A stretch of 22,558 nt of DNA from Pseudomonadota bacterium (GTDB lineage: Bacteria > Pseudomonadota > Gammaproteobacteria > Enterobacterales > Succinivibrionaceae). This document shows, one piece after another, positions 17,001-22,558 of this stretch. A model generated the notes under the pieces. That model was not told the origin of the DNA. It did not search any database and worked only from the letters and a program-made list of their open reading frames with translations. The translations under genes and the position numbers were made by a program. The stretch covers positions 1 through 22,558 of the forward strand of contig JAEWPL010000027.1 in NCBI GenBank assembly GCA_023460615.1, written 5' to 3'. Numbering within the stretch: position 1 is the stretch's first letter; every line of letters starts with the position of its first letter.

Positions 17001-18623
17001 GTATCAAAGTACATTGGTAAGTTACGTCACTCACTACCTGGTATTGGTTTGATTTCTCCTCCACCACACCACGATATTTACTCTATCGAGGATTTAGCAC
17101 AGCTAATCTTTGATTTGAAGCTTGCTAATACTAGTGCAGATATTTCTGTAAAACTAGTATCAGAGGTAGGTATCGGCACAGTGGCAGCAGGTGTTGCTAA
17201 GTGTAAGGCTGATCATATCGTAATCTCAGGTCACGATGGTGGTACTGGTGCAGCTCCAGCATCTTCTGTAAAACACGCAGGTTCTGCATGGGAAATTGGT
17301 CTTGCTGATGTTCAGCAAACTCTTGTAATGAACAAGCTACGTTCTCGTGTAACCTTACAAGTTGACGGTCAGATTAAGACTGGTCGTGATGTTGTCATCG
17401 GTGCTTTATTAGGTGCTGACGAGTTTGGTTTTGGTACCGCTCCTCTAGTATGTATGGGTTGTACCATCATGCGTAAGTGCCAAAAGAACACTTGCCCAAC
17501 TGGTATTGCAACTCAAGATCCTGAGCTACGTAAGCAGTTTATCGGTACCCCAGAGCAACTTGAAAACTACTTCCATTATGTAGCAAGAGAAGTTCGTGAA
17601 TTGATGGCTTCTTTAGGTATTGCAAAATTTGATGACTTAATCGGTCACAGCGAATTACTTGAAAAGGTATCTGATAGCGAATTTGAAAAAGCTCGTAACT
17701 TAAGCTTTGAGAAGATCTTCTTTAAAGATCCTGCTTTCAAAGACGAAATTGCACACCATGCTATTAAACAACAGCATGAGATTGATAAAGCTTTAGATAA
17801 GCAGTTTGAAGCTAAGATTAAGGAAGCTATTAAGAACAATACTCCTGTAACCTTTGAAACTCCTGTAGTAAACGTAAACCGCTCTGTTGGTACTTACTCT
17901 TCAGGTGTGGTAGCTAAAGCTGTAGCAGGTAAGAAACTTGATGATAACTTTATTACTATCAACCTAACAGGTACTGCAGGTCAATCCTTTGGTGCTTTCT
18001 TAGAGAAAGGTATTACCTTAAATCTATCAGGTCTTGCTAACGACTACGTAGGTAAAGGTATGTCAGGTGGTATTATCGCTATCCACAAGAGTGCTCTATT
18101 TGATGGTGATCCTCAGGATAACATCATTGCAGGTAACACTTGTTTATACGGTGCAACCTCAGGTCTTGCACTCTTCTCTGGTGTAACTGGTGAGCGTTTT
18201 GCCGTACGTAACTCTGGTGCTGATGCTGTAGCTGAAGGTTGTGGTGATCACGGTTGTGAATACATGACTGGTGGTACCGTAGTTATCTTAGGTAAGACTG
18301 GTAGAAACTTTGCAGCTGGTATGTCAGGTGGTATGGCTTATGTATACGATAAAGACAATACCTTCAAAAACCATATCAGCAAGGGCTCTTTCTATGTAAG
18401 CAATGTAGTTAAAGCCTCAAAAGCCGATTTGTCCATTCCACTTCACAAGAATATGAGCGATGAGGAAGTTTTAAAAGACTTATTAACTAAGCATCTAAAT
18501 GCAACTGGTAGTGATGTTGCACGTAAGATCTTAGAGAATTTCGATGTTGAAATACATCACTTCGTCAAGGTATTCCCAGTTGAATACTTCAATGCACTAA
18601 AAGCTATGAAGGAGGCACATTAA
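14031..18623 (+). CDS. gltB: Glutamate synthase (NADPH) large subunit
   Basis: 1530 residues, a full-length bacterial GltB. It transfers the amide of glutamine to 2-oxoglutarate, giving two glutamates. A 15-residue propeptide precedes the catalytic Cys16 in EHDACGVGF, the expected mature N-terminus of the class II amidotransferase domain. This supports the ATG chosen. The central domain follows, then the FMN-binding synthase domain (SGEGGEDPRR; GAKPGEGGQLPG). The 3Fe-4S cysteines fit C1144-x5-C1150-x4-C1155 in CMGCTIMRKCQKNTCPTG. The GXGXG beta-helix closes the protein, with motifs such as GMSGG and GGTVVILG. A weak ribosome site AAAAGG lies at 14015-14020. gltD follows after one base. No separate promoter could be found between the glnA terminator and this start. 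Confidence 0.98.
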   Translation: MTNSGLYRSEYEHDACGVGFIAHIKGKKSHSIVSQGLEVLKNLTHRGAVGADPLQGDGAGILIQIPDQILRDDMMTQGVKLPPPGEYGVGMIFLPREEASRHACQEEIERAILAEGQIILGWRDVPLNEAIPMSPVVREKEPVIRQIFVGHSPDLLVTDALERKLYIIRKKCSIAIANLKLKHCKEFYIPSFSARTIVYKGQLLASQVGEYYKDLTDSRCVSAIALIHQRFSTNTFPQWSLAHPFRMIAHNGEINTLRGNFNWIKAREKKISSPVFGNDLEKLWPLIFQGQSDSASFDNVFELLTLSGYSLAQAAMMMIPSAWEKDTLMDPKLKAFYEYYAAMMEPWDGPAAVAFTDGRQIGATLDRNGLRPARYIVTKDDLVILASEEGTLKIDESRIARHWRLEPGRMLLIDTEQGRIISDSEIKNSLATSRPYQEWVDKVRIRLTDIKTEPQAVGLNLTTKALMGVFGYTREDVERLIKPKAINGQEPVLSMGNDAPLAVLSNQPKSLYDYFRQLFAQVTNPAIDPIREEMVTSLVSFIGPRPDLLNIMDNNPPIRLEVQQPILDAVEMEKIRNISKYTDNKFRSKQLDITYPLSWGKDGIEARLASIRAAAIDAVKTGHNILIISDRNVAADRLAIPALLATSAVHLCLVENGLRTSTGLVVETGSARTVHQFALLGGYGAEAIHPYVALQVVAELAPDAQSVKTYQDNYIHAIDKGLYKTMAKMGICTYMSYIGAQIFEAVGLSQEFVDKYFTNTPSPIEGVGLFDIAQEAVKTHKDAFKKIALQDPSLAQGGDLNWRYDGEQHMWTPDAVVHLQRAVRAGSYEEYQKYAKIINDQSKRLMTIRGLFKFKKTTPIDISKVESEESIIHRFACSAMSMGAISTEAHTTMAIAMNRLGAMSNSGEGGEDPRRDGVITKETSTKAILGDDVVVDIPLHKGDSLRSRTKQVASGRFGVTTDYLATADLIQIKLAQGAKPGEGGQLPGHKVSKYIGKLRHSLPGIGLISPPPHHDIYSIEDLAQLIFDLKLANTSADISVKLVSEVGIGTVAAGVAKCKADHIVISGHDGGTGAAPASSVKHAGSAWEIGLADVQQTLVMNKLRSRVTLQVDGQIKTGRDVVIGALLGADEFGFGTAPLVCMGCTIMRKCQKNTCPTGIATQDPELRKQFIGTPEQLENYFHYVAREVRELMASLGIAKFDDLIGHSELLEKVSDSEFEKARNLSFEKIFFKDPAFKDEIAHHAIKQQHEIDKALDKQFEAKIKEAIKNNTPVTFETPVVNVNRSVGTYSSGVVAKAVAGKKLDDNFITINLTGTAGQSFGAFLEKGITLNLSGLANDYVGKGMSGGIIAIHKSALFDGDPQDNIIAGNTCLYGATSGLALFSGVTGERFAVRNSGADAVAEGCGDHGCEYMTGGTVVILGKTGRNFAAGMSGGMAYVYDKDNTFKNHISKGSFYVSNVVKASKADLSIPLHKNMSDEEVLKDLLTKHLNATGSDVARKILENFDVEIHHFVKVFPVEYFNALKAMKEAH

Positions 18624-18624
18624 A

Positions 18625-20076
18625 ATGGGCTTTACAAGAGGATTTATCGAATTTGAGCGCATTGAACAGCCTCATGTTAGTGTAGAAGAGCGTGTTAAGA
18701 GTTTCTGCGAGATCTACGGAACTTTAACTGACGAGCAAGCTAAAATTCAAGCAGGTCGTTGTATGGATTGTGGAATTCCATTCTGTATGCATGAGTGTCC
18801 ACTACACAACGATTCACCTGACTTTAACGAGTTTGTAAGTGAAGAACAGATGAGCAAAGCTTACAACGTATTGTCTGCTACAAATAACTTTCCAGAAATC
18901 ACAGGTCGTATCTGCCCTGCTTTATGTGAAGAAGGTTGTACCTTAGGTATTCACAGAAAGGCTGTAGGTATTAAGTCTGTGGAGAGAAAAATTGCAGAGT
19001 ACGCTTTTGAGCATGGCCTAGTAAAACCTATAGTTAACAAAAATCGTACTGGCAAGAAGGTCTGCGTGGTAGGCTCAGGTCCTGCTGCCCTAGCAGCTGC
19101 TCAACAATTAAATCGTTTTGGTCACGATGTTACCGTGCTTGAAAAGATGAACAAGATTGGTGGTTTGTTACGTTATGGAATTCCAGACTTCAAACTACCA
19201 AAGGAAATTCTTGACAGAAGAATTTCTCAATTAGAGCAAGAAGGTATCACCTTTAAGACTAAGACTATCGTTGGTGCGATAAAGGAATTAGAGCACGGCG
19301 TTCACAACGACTCTTTAACTGAAGTTCGTGGTGAACAATTACTTAAAGACTATGATGCTATTGTGTTAGCACCAGGTTCTGAAAGTCCACGTGATCTAAA
19401 ACTTCCAGGTCGTTCCTTGTCTGGTATTTACTTTGCCTTAGACTTTTTGATTGCACAAAACCGTGAAAACAACGGGGATTGTCCAAATCCAATCGATGTT
19501 AAAGGTAAAAACGTGGTCGTAATTGGTGGTGGTGAAACAGCTTCAGACTGTATCGGTGTATCCATTCGTAAGGGGGCTGCAAGCGTAGTTCAATTAGACT
19601 ACCACGACGAGTTACCTGAGAGTGTAGATTTAACCTTAGCATGGCCTGAGTGGAGAAAAATCAAGCGTACCTCAACCTCTCATGAGGAAGGTTGCACTCG
19701 TTTATTCTCAACTAATACCACCGCTTTTGAAGGAAAGGACAAGCTAGAAGCTGTCCTAACTCAAAAAGTAAAGTGGGGTGAGGGTCGTCAATTTGATGGT
19801 ATTGCTGGTACTGAAAGCAAAATTAAAGCTGATGTTGTTTTAATTGCTATGGGTTACTCACATCCATCAAGTGCTCTTATCAAAGAGTTTAACCTTGAAA
19901 CTGATAAGCGTGGCAACATCAAAGCTGATACACAAGGAGCTAAAGCTTATCAGACTTCCTGTGAAAAAGTCTTTGCCGCAGGTGACGGTCGTAAGGGTCA
20001 GTCCTTAGTGGTATACGCTATCGCTGAAGGTCGTCAATGCGCTAAAGCAGTAGATGATTTCTTAAACAGGGAATAA
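18625..20076 (+). CDS. gltD: Glutamate synthase (NADPH) small subunit
   Basis: 483 residues. GltD takes electrons from NADPH through FAD and passes them by 4Fe-4S clusters to GltB. The N-terminal cysteines are Cys46, 49, 54 and 58 (CMDCGIPFCMHEC) and Cys97, 101 and 105 (CPALCEEGC). The FAD fold is VVGSGPAALAAA (148-159) and the NADPH fold is VVIGGGETASDC (298-309). The C-terminal AAGDGRKGQSLVVYAI segment completes the FAD site. Its ATG is one base past the gltB stop, with GGAGG at 18611-18615 inside gltB, so the subunits are translationally coupled. All key residues look intact. Confidence 0.98.
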   Translation: MGFTRGFIEFERIEQPHVSVEERVKSFCEIYGTLTDEQAKIQAGRCMDCGIPFCMHECPLHNDSPDFNEFVSEEQMSKAYNVLSATNNFPEITGRICPALCEEGCTLGIHRKAVGIKSVERKIAEYAFEHGLVKPIVNKNRTGKKVCVVGSGPAALAAAQQLNRFGHDVTVLEKMNKIGGLLRYGIPDFKLPKEILDRRISQLEQEGITFKTKTIVGAIKELEHGVHNDSLTEVRGEQLLKDYDAIVLAPGSESPRDLKLPGRSLSGIYFALDFLIAQNRENNGDCPNPIDVKGKNVVVIGGGETASDCIGVSIRKGAASVVQLDYHDELPESVDLTLAWPEWRKIKRTSTSHEEGCTRLFSTNTTAFEGKDKLEAVLTQKVKWGEGRQFDGIAGTESKIKADVVLIAMGYSHPSSALIKEFNLETDKRGNIKADTQGAKAYQTSCEKVFAAGDGRKGQSLVVYAIAEGRQCAKAVDDFLNRE

Positions 20077-20106
20077 TCTACTAAATCTATTTGCCTGTTG
20101 GTAGTT

Positions 20107-20138
20107 GCCTTCTGTAGTAATACAGAAGGCTTTTTTTT
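20107..20138 (+). terminator. Rho-independent terminator of gltBD
   Basis: GCCTTCTGTA (20107-20116), loop GTAA and TACAGAAGGC (20121-20130) form a perfect 10-base stem followed by eight T. This is a strong terminator and isolates gdhA from gltBD. Confidence 0.92.
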
Positions 20139-20169
20139 ACTTCGATCACTTTATTTTGCTTAAATTAAC

Positions 20170-20425
20170 TTTAGTGCAGTGAATTATTTTAGTGCAATTA
20201 ACATTTTTTAAAAGTTTGTAAAATTTCAGATTAAGTTTCTTAACTTTTTGATTTTTAAAAACTTAATTTTTTATAAGTGCTTTTACTAGCACTAATTAAG
20301 AGCAAAATTTAAAGCGGTTTTTATAAAATTTTTCACATTTTATCTTATTGTTTTATCGACTATTTTTTCATTAAAGATAAGTTTTTAAAATTACTTTGCA
20401 CCATAATTTAGCTTTTAATGCACCA
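20170..20425. promoter_or_regulatory. Cluster of GCAC/GTGC half-sites upstream of gdhA
   Basis: The roughly 386-base AT-rich gap between the gltD terminator and gdhA holds no gene but six half-sites. TTTAGTGCA is repeated exactly at 20170-20178 and 20188-20196, 18 bases apart. AGTGCT-N6-AGCACT (20276-20293) is a perfect inverted repeat. TGCACCAT is repeated with GCAC at 20398 and 20420, 22 bases apart and so on one face of the helix. The same half-sites lie upstream of glnA. No convincing -35/-10 pair was found; TTGTCA (20477) with TATCAA (20500) would leave almost no leader. No sigma-54 -24/-12 pair was found. Confidence 0.45.
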
Positions 20426-20524
20426 TTTAGGAGCTATTTTAAAGATCTATTGCATGGCATTTTTAAGAAAGGTAAATTGTCACAAATTCAAAATAATTTT
20501 ATCAACAGGTAAAGGAGACATTAA

Positions 20525-21877
20525 ATGTCATACACCCAAAGAGTACTTGACTCATTGAAAGCAAAGTATCCATATCAACCAGAATTCTTACAAGCAGCTG
20601 AAGAAATTTTAACTACTTTACAACCAGTAGTTGAGAAAGAGCCTAAGTACGAAAAGTACAAGATCTTAGAGCGTATGTGTGAGCCTGAGAGAACTATCTC
20701 TTTCCGCGTTGAGTGGGTAGACGATAAGGGTGAAGTTCAAGTAAACAAGGGTTACCGTGTACAGTTTAATTCAGCTATCGGTCCTTACAAGGGCGGTATC
20801 CGTTTACACCCAACTGTAAATGAGGGCGTATTAAAGTTCTTAGGTTTAGAGCAAATTCTAAAGAACTCACTAACTGGTACTCCTATCGGTGGTGCTAAGG
20901 GTGGTTCAGACTTCGATCCTAAGGGCAAGTCAGACAACGAAATCATGCGTTTCTGCCAAGCTTTCATGATCCAATTACACCGTTACATTGGCGCTACTAT
21001 CGACGTTCCAGCTGGTGACATCGGTACTGGTGGTCGTGAGATTGGTTACATGTATGGTGCTTACAAGCGCTTAACCACTCGTTACGAAGGTGTTTTAACT
21101 GGTAAGGGTCTAAACTACGGTGGTTCTCTAGCACGTACTGAGGCTACAGGTTACGGTACCGTTTACTTCACCGACGCTATGTTAAAAGATCGTGGCGATT
21201 CTCTAAAGGGTAAAGTTTGTGCTGTTTCAGGTTCAGGCAACGTAGCAATCTACTGCTGTGAGAAGTTAATCCAGTTAGGTGCAAAGCCTGTTACTGTTTC
21301 TGATTCAACTGGTACTATCTACGATGAGAACGGTATTGATGTAGCAGTTCTAAAGCAAGTTAAGGAAGTTGAGCGCGCTCGTTTAACTCGTTATGCAGAG
21401 TTAGTAAAGACTGCTCAATACACTCCTGTTGAGCAATACCCAGCAGGCAAGCATCAAGTATGGTGCTACAAGGTAGACTGTGCATTCCCTTGCGCAACTC
21501 AAAACGAGTTAAATGAGGAAGATGCTAAGACTCTATTAGCTAACGGCTGTAAGGTTGTAGCAGAAGGTGCTAACATGCCTTCAACTCTAGGCGCTATCAA
21601 GCAATTCTTAGATGCTAAGATTGCTTACGGTCCTGCTAAGGCAGCAAACGCTGGTGGTGTTGCTACTTCTCAGTTAGAGATGGAGCAAAACGCTGGTATG
21701 ACAGCTTGGACCTTCGAGGAAGTAGATAGCAAGCTACACACTATCATGACTAACCTATACAACAACGTAGCAGCAACAGCTCGTGAGTTCGGTGTTGAAG
21801 GTAACCTAGTTCTAGGTGCTAACATCGCTGGCTTCCGCAAGGTTGCTGACGCTATGATTGCACAAGGCGTGATCTAA
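20525..21877 (+). CDS. gdhA: NADP-specific glutamate dehydrogenase
   Basis: 450 residues, against 447 in E. coli GdhA, and of the hexameric small-subunit type. It aminates 2-oxoglutarate with ammonia and NADPH to give glutamate. Substrate residues sit in GPYKGGIR (Lys89), ILKNSLTG (Lys113) and the catalytic GGAKGG (Lys125); Asp165 is in PAGDIGTGG. The Rossmann loop is SGSGNVA (235-241) and the strand-end VSDSTG is of the NADP-using type. AAAGGAG at 20511-20517 supports the ATG. The gene lies alone between two terminators. Together with glnA and gltBD the locus encodes both routes of ammonia assimilation. Confidence 0.97.
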   Translation: MSYTQRVLDSLKAKYPYQPEFLQAAEEILTTLQPVVEKEPKYEKYKILERMCEPERTISFRVEWVDDKGEVQVNKGYRVQFNSAIGPYKGGIRLHPTVNEGVLKFLGLEQILKNSLTGTPIGGAKGGSDFDPKGKSDNEIMRFCQAFMIQLHRYIGATIDVPAGDIGTGGREIGYMYGAYKRLTTRYEGVLTGKGLNYGGSLARTEATGYGTVYFTDAMLKDRGDSLKGKVCAVSGSGNVAIYCCEKLIQLGAKPVTVSDSTGTIYDENGIDVAVLKQVKEVERARLTRYAELVKTAQYTPVEQYPAGKHQVWCYKVDCAFPCATQNELNEEDAKTLLANGCKVVAEGANMPSTLGAIKQFLDAKIAYGPAKAANAGGVATSQLEMEQNAGMTAWTFEEVDSKLHTIMTNLYNNVAATAREFGVEGNLVLGANIAGFRKVADAMIAQGVI

Positions 21878-21903
21878 TAAATTAGCTCCTAATTAAATTT
21901 TTG

Positions 21904-21940
21904 AAAAGCCTTAGACTATAATTAGTTTAAGGCTTTTTAT
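21904..21940 (+). terminator. Rho-independent terminator of gdhA
   Basis: AAAAGCCTTAGACTA (21904-21918), loop TAAT and TAGTTTAAGGCTTTT (21923-21937) form a 15-pair stem with one G-U pair, followed by a T-rich tail. A perfect TATAAT lies across the stem top and loop (21917-21922). Confidence 0.88.
21917..21922 (+). promoter_or_regulatory. Candidate -10 box inside the gdhA terminator
   Basis: A perfect TATAAT stands 32 bases ahead of the preferred start of the small repeat-protein gene. The best -35 is poor (TTAAAT at 21893-21898, 18-base spacer). Only 16 bases lie between the terminator stem and that start codon, so a promoter for the gene, if it has its own, must overlap the terminator. Confidence 0.3.
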
Positions 21941-21953
21941 TTTAGAGGTGTTT

Positions 21954-22265
21954 ATGAATAAGTATTTAATGGCAGTTTTAATGTTTTTAAGTTTTAACAC
22001 TCTTGCAGACACAGGCAATGTTGACAACTGTACTTTTAATGGCATTAAGCTTTACGGAAAAGTACAAATCGTAAATTCCTTTTCTGATATTAAAGTAAAG
22101 GTGGTTAACTCTTTTGAAGATCTAAAGGTACAAAAAGTTAATTCCTTTGCCGATAGCTGTGGTAAGTGGCAATTTGTGGACGCATTTCCTGACTTTAAAG
22201 TTCAATTTGTAGATGCATTTCCAGATATCGAAATTAAGTATGTAAACGCCTTTCCTGGAGAATAG
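21954..22265 (+). CDS. Small exported repeat protein, probable 7(1) septoil knot family
   Basis: 103 residues from the ATG at 21954, which has AGAGG at 21944-21948. An upstream in-frame GTG at 21948 overlaps that ribosome site and is less likely. A signal peptide (MNKYLMAVLMFLSFNTLA, then DT) predicts export to the periplasm. The mature part begins NCTFNGIKLYG and then consists of six tandem units of 11-13 residues ending in VNSF or V(D/N)AFP: IVNSFSD, VVNSFED, KVNSFAD, FVDAFPD, FVDAFPD and YVNAFPG. Cys26 and Cys69 could form a disulphide. From memory this pattern matches the Pfam family called 7(1) septoil knot (Septknot). Function is unknown. The gene follows gdhA directly but has no evident metabolic tie to it. 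That it is a real exported repeat protein is fairly sure; the family name is less sure. Confidence 0.75.
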   Translation: MNKYLMAVLMFLSFNTLADTGNVDNCTFNGIKLYGKVQIVNSFSDIKVKVVNSFEDLKVQKVNSFADSCGKWQFVDAFPDFKVQFVDAFPDIEIKYVNAFPGE

Positions 22266-22297
22266 CTGTTTAAGCTAGCCTTGGTTTACATAAAGAC

Positions 22298-22558
22298 ATG
22301 ATCAAATTTAATAGAGCTTTATTTAACACTCTTATAAAAGCAAAGGACTTATTTAAAGTAGTTCTTGTGACAGGATCTAAAAACTCTGGTAAAAAAAGCT
22401 TAGTTAAAGCTATTTTCCAAGATAATAAAGACTCTACTTTAAACTATGTTTCACTAGAAGATCCAGAGGAGCGTTACTTTGCAATCCATGATCCAAGCGG
22501 TTTTATAAAAGAGCACAAACCTCCACTTTTAATTGCAGAAATTGAGTATGCTCCTGTA
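22298..22558 (+). CDS. AAA_14/DUF4143-type ATPase with altered Walker motifs (partial, C-terminus off the right edge)
   Basis: The first 87 residues of a protein resembling the AAA_14/DUF4143 ATP-binding family. The order is a basic N-terminus (MIKFNRALFNTLIK), a P-loop region (VVLVTGSKNSGKKSLVKAIF), the YVSLEDPEERYFAIHDPSGF signature, and the second strand PLLIAEIEYAPV. The family usually has GxxxSGKTT and a LDEIQ/IDEAQ Walker B. Here the P-loop Thr is Lys, though a Ser follows, and the Walker B Asp is Ala. ATP use may be lost or altered. The start is the first ATG in frame after the previous stop, with only a weak AAAGA ahead. Such proteins are common, often horizontally spread, and of unclear role. 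The DUF4143 domain itself is not in the window. Confidence 0.78.
   Translation, partial: MIKFNRALFNTLIKAKDLFKVVLVTGSKNSGKKSLVKAIFQDNKDSTLNYVSLEDPEERYFAIHDPSGFIKEHKPPLLIAEIEYAPV

Noticed and set aside
20450..20485. ATGGCAT upstream of gdhA as a sigma-54 -24 element
   Set aside because: No GC dinucleotide stands at the required distance (10 bases after GG) to form a -12 element. The same test failed for every GG in the glnA and gdhA upstream regions.

Overview
The window is a low-GC stretch of bacterial chromosome made almost entirely of housekeeping genes. TamA, TamB, the LonH/YcbZ-type Lon homologue, CarAB, an adenylylatable GSI-beta glutamine synthetase and GltBD all look like the gammaproteobacterial versions. 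With the AT-rich base composition and a DUF4143-type ATPase gene at the right edge, this suggests an AT-rich gammaproteobacterium, possibly a gut or rumen anaerobe such as Succinivibrionaceae. That lineage guess is inference and is weak. No rRNA, tRNA, CRISPR array, insertion sequence or prophage was seen.

Layout. (1) Positions 1-6756, minus strand: a compact envelope operon, tamA then tamB then a Lon-family protease homologue that runs off the left edge. Gaps between the genes are 2 and 14 bases. (2) Positions 6757-7065: a divergent promoter region with a good tamA -10 box, a good carA promoter and an inverted repeat over the carA -10. (3) Positions 7066-11487, plus strand: carA-carB (carbamoyl phosphate synthetase), closed by a strong terminator. 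(4) Positions 11610-12220: a lone GNAT acetyltransferase gene. (5) Positions 12111-13997: glnA with a long upstream region and a double-hairpin terminator. (6) Positions 14031-20138: gltB-gltD (glutamate synthase) and a strong terminator. (7) Positions 20139-21937: gdhA with a long AT-rich upstream region and a terminator. (8) Positions 21954-22265: a small exported protein made of six 11-residue repeats. It resembles the 7(1) septoil knot family. (9) Positions 22298 to the right edge: the start of an ATPase gene with altered Walker motifs.

How the genes work together. Most of the plus strand is one ammonia and glutamine island. glnA makes glutamine from glutamate and ammonia, and gltBD turns glutamine and 2-oxoglutarate into glutamate. 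gdhA makes glutamate directly from ammonia, and carAB spends glutamine nitrogen on carbamoyl phosphate for pyrimidines and arginine. The upstream regions of glnA and gdhA share repeated GCAC/GTGC half-sites that resemble NtrC half-sites, but no sigma-54 promoter is visible. Such sites are absent upstream of carA and gltB.

The items that most deserve a second look are the repeat protein, the shared half-sites, the promoter-like -10 box inside the gdhA terminator loop, the degenerate ATPase, and the lipobox on TamA.
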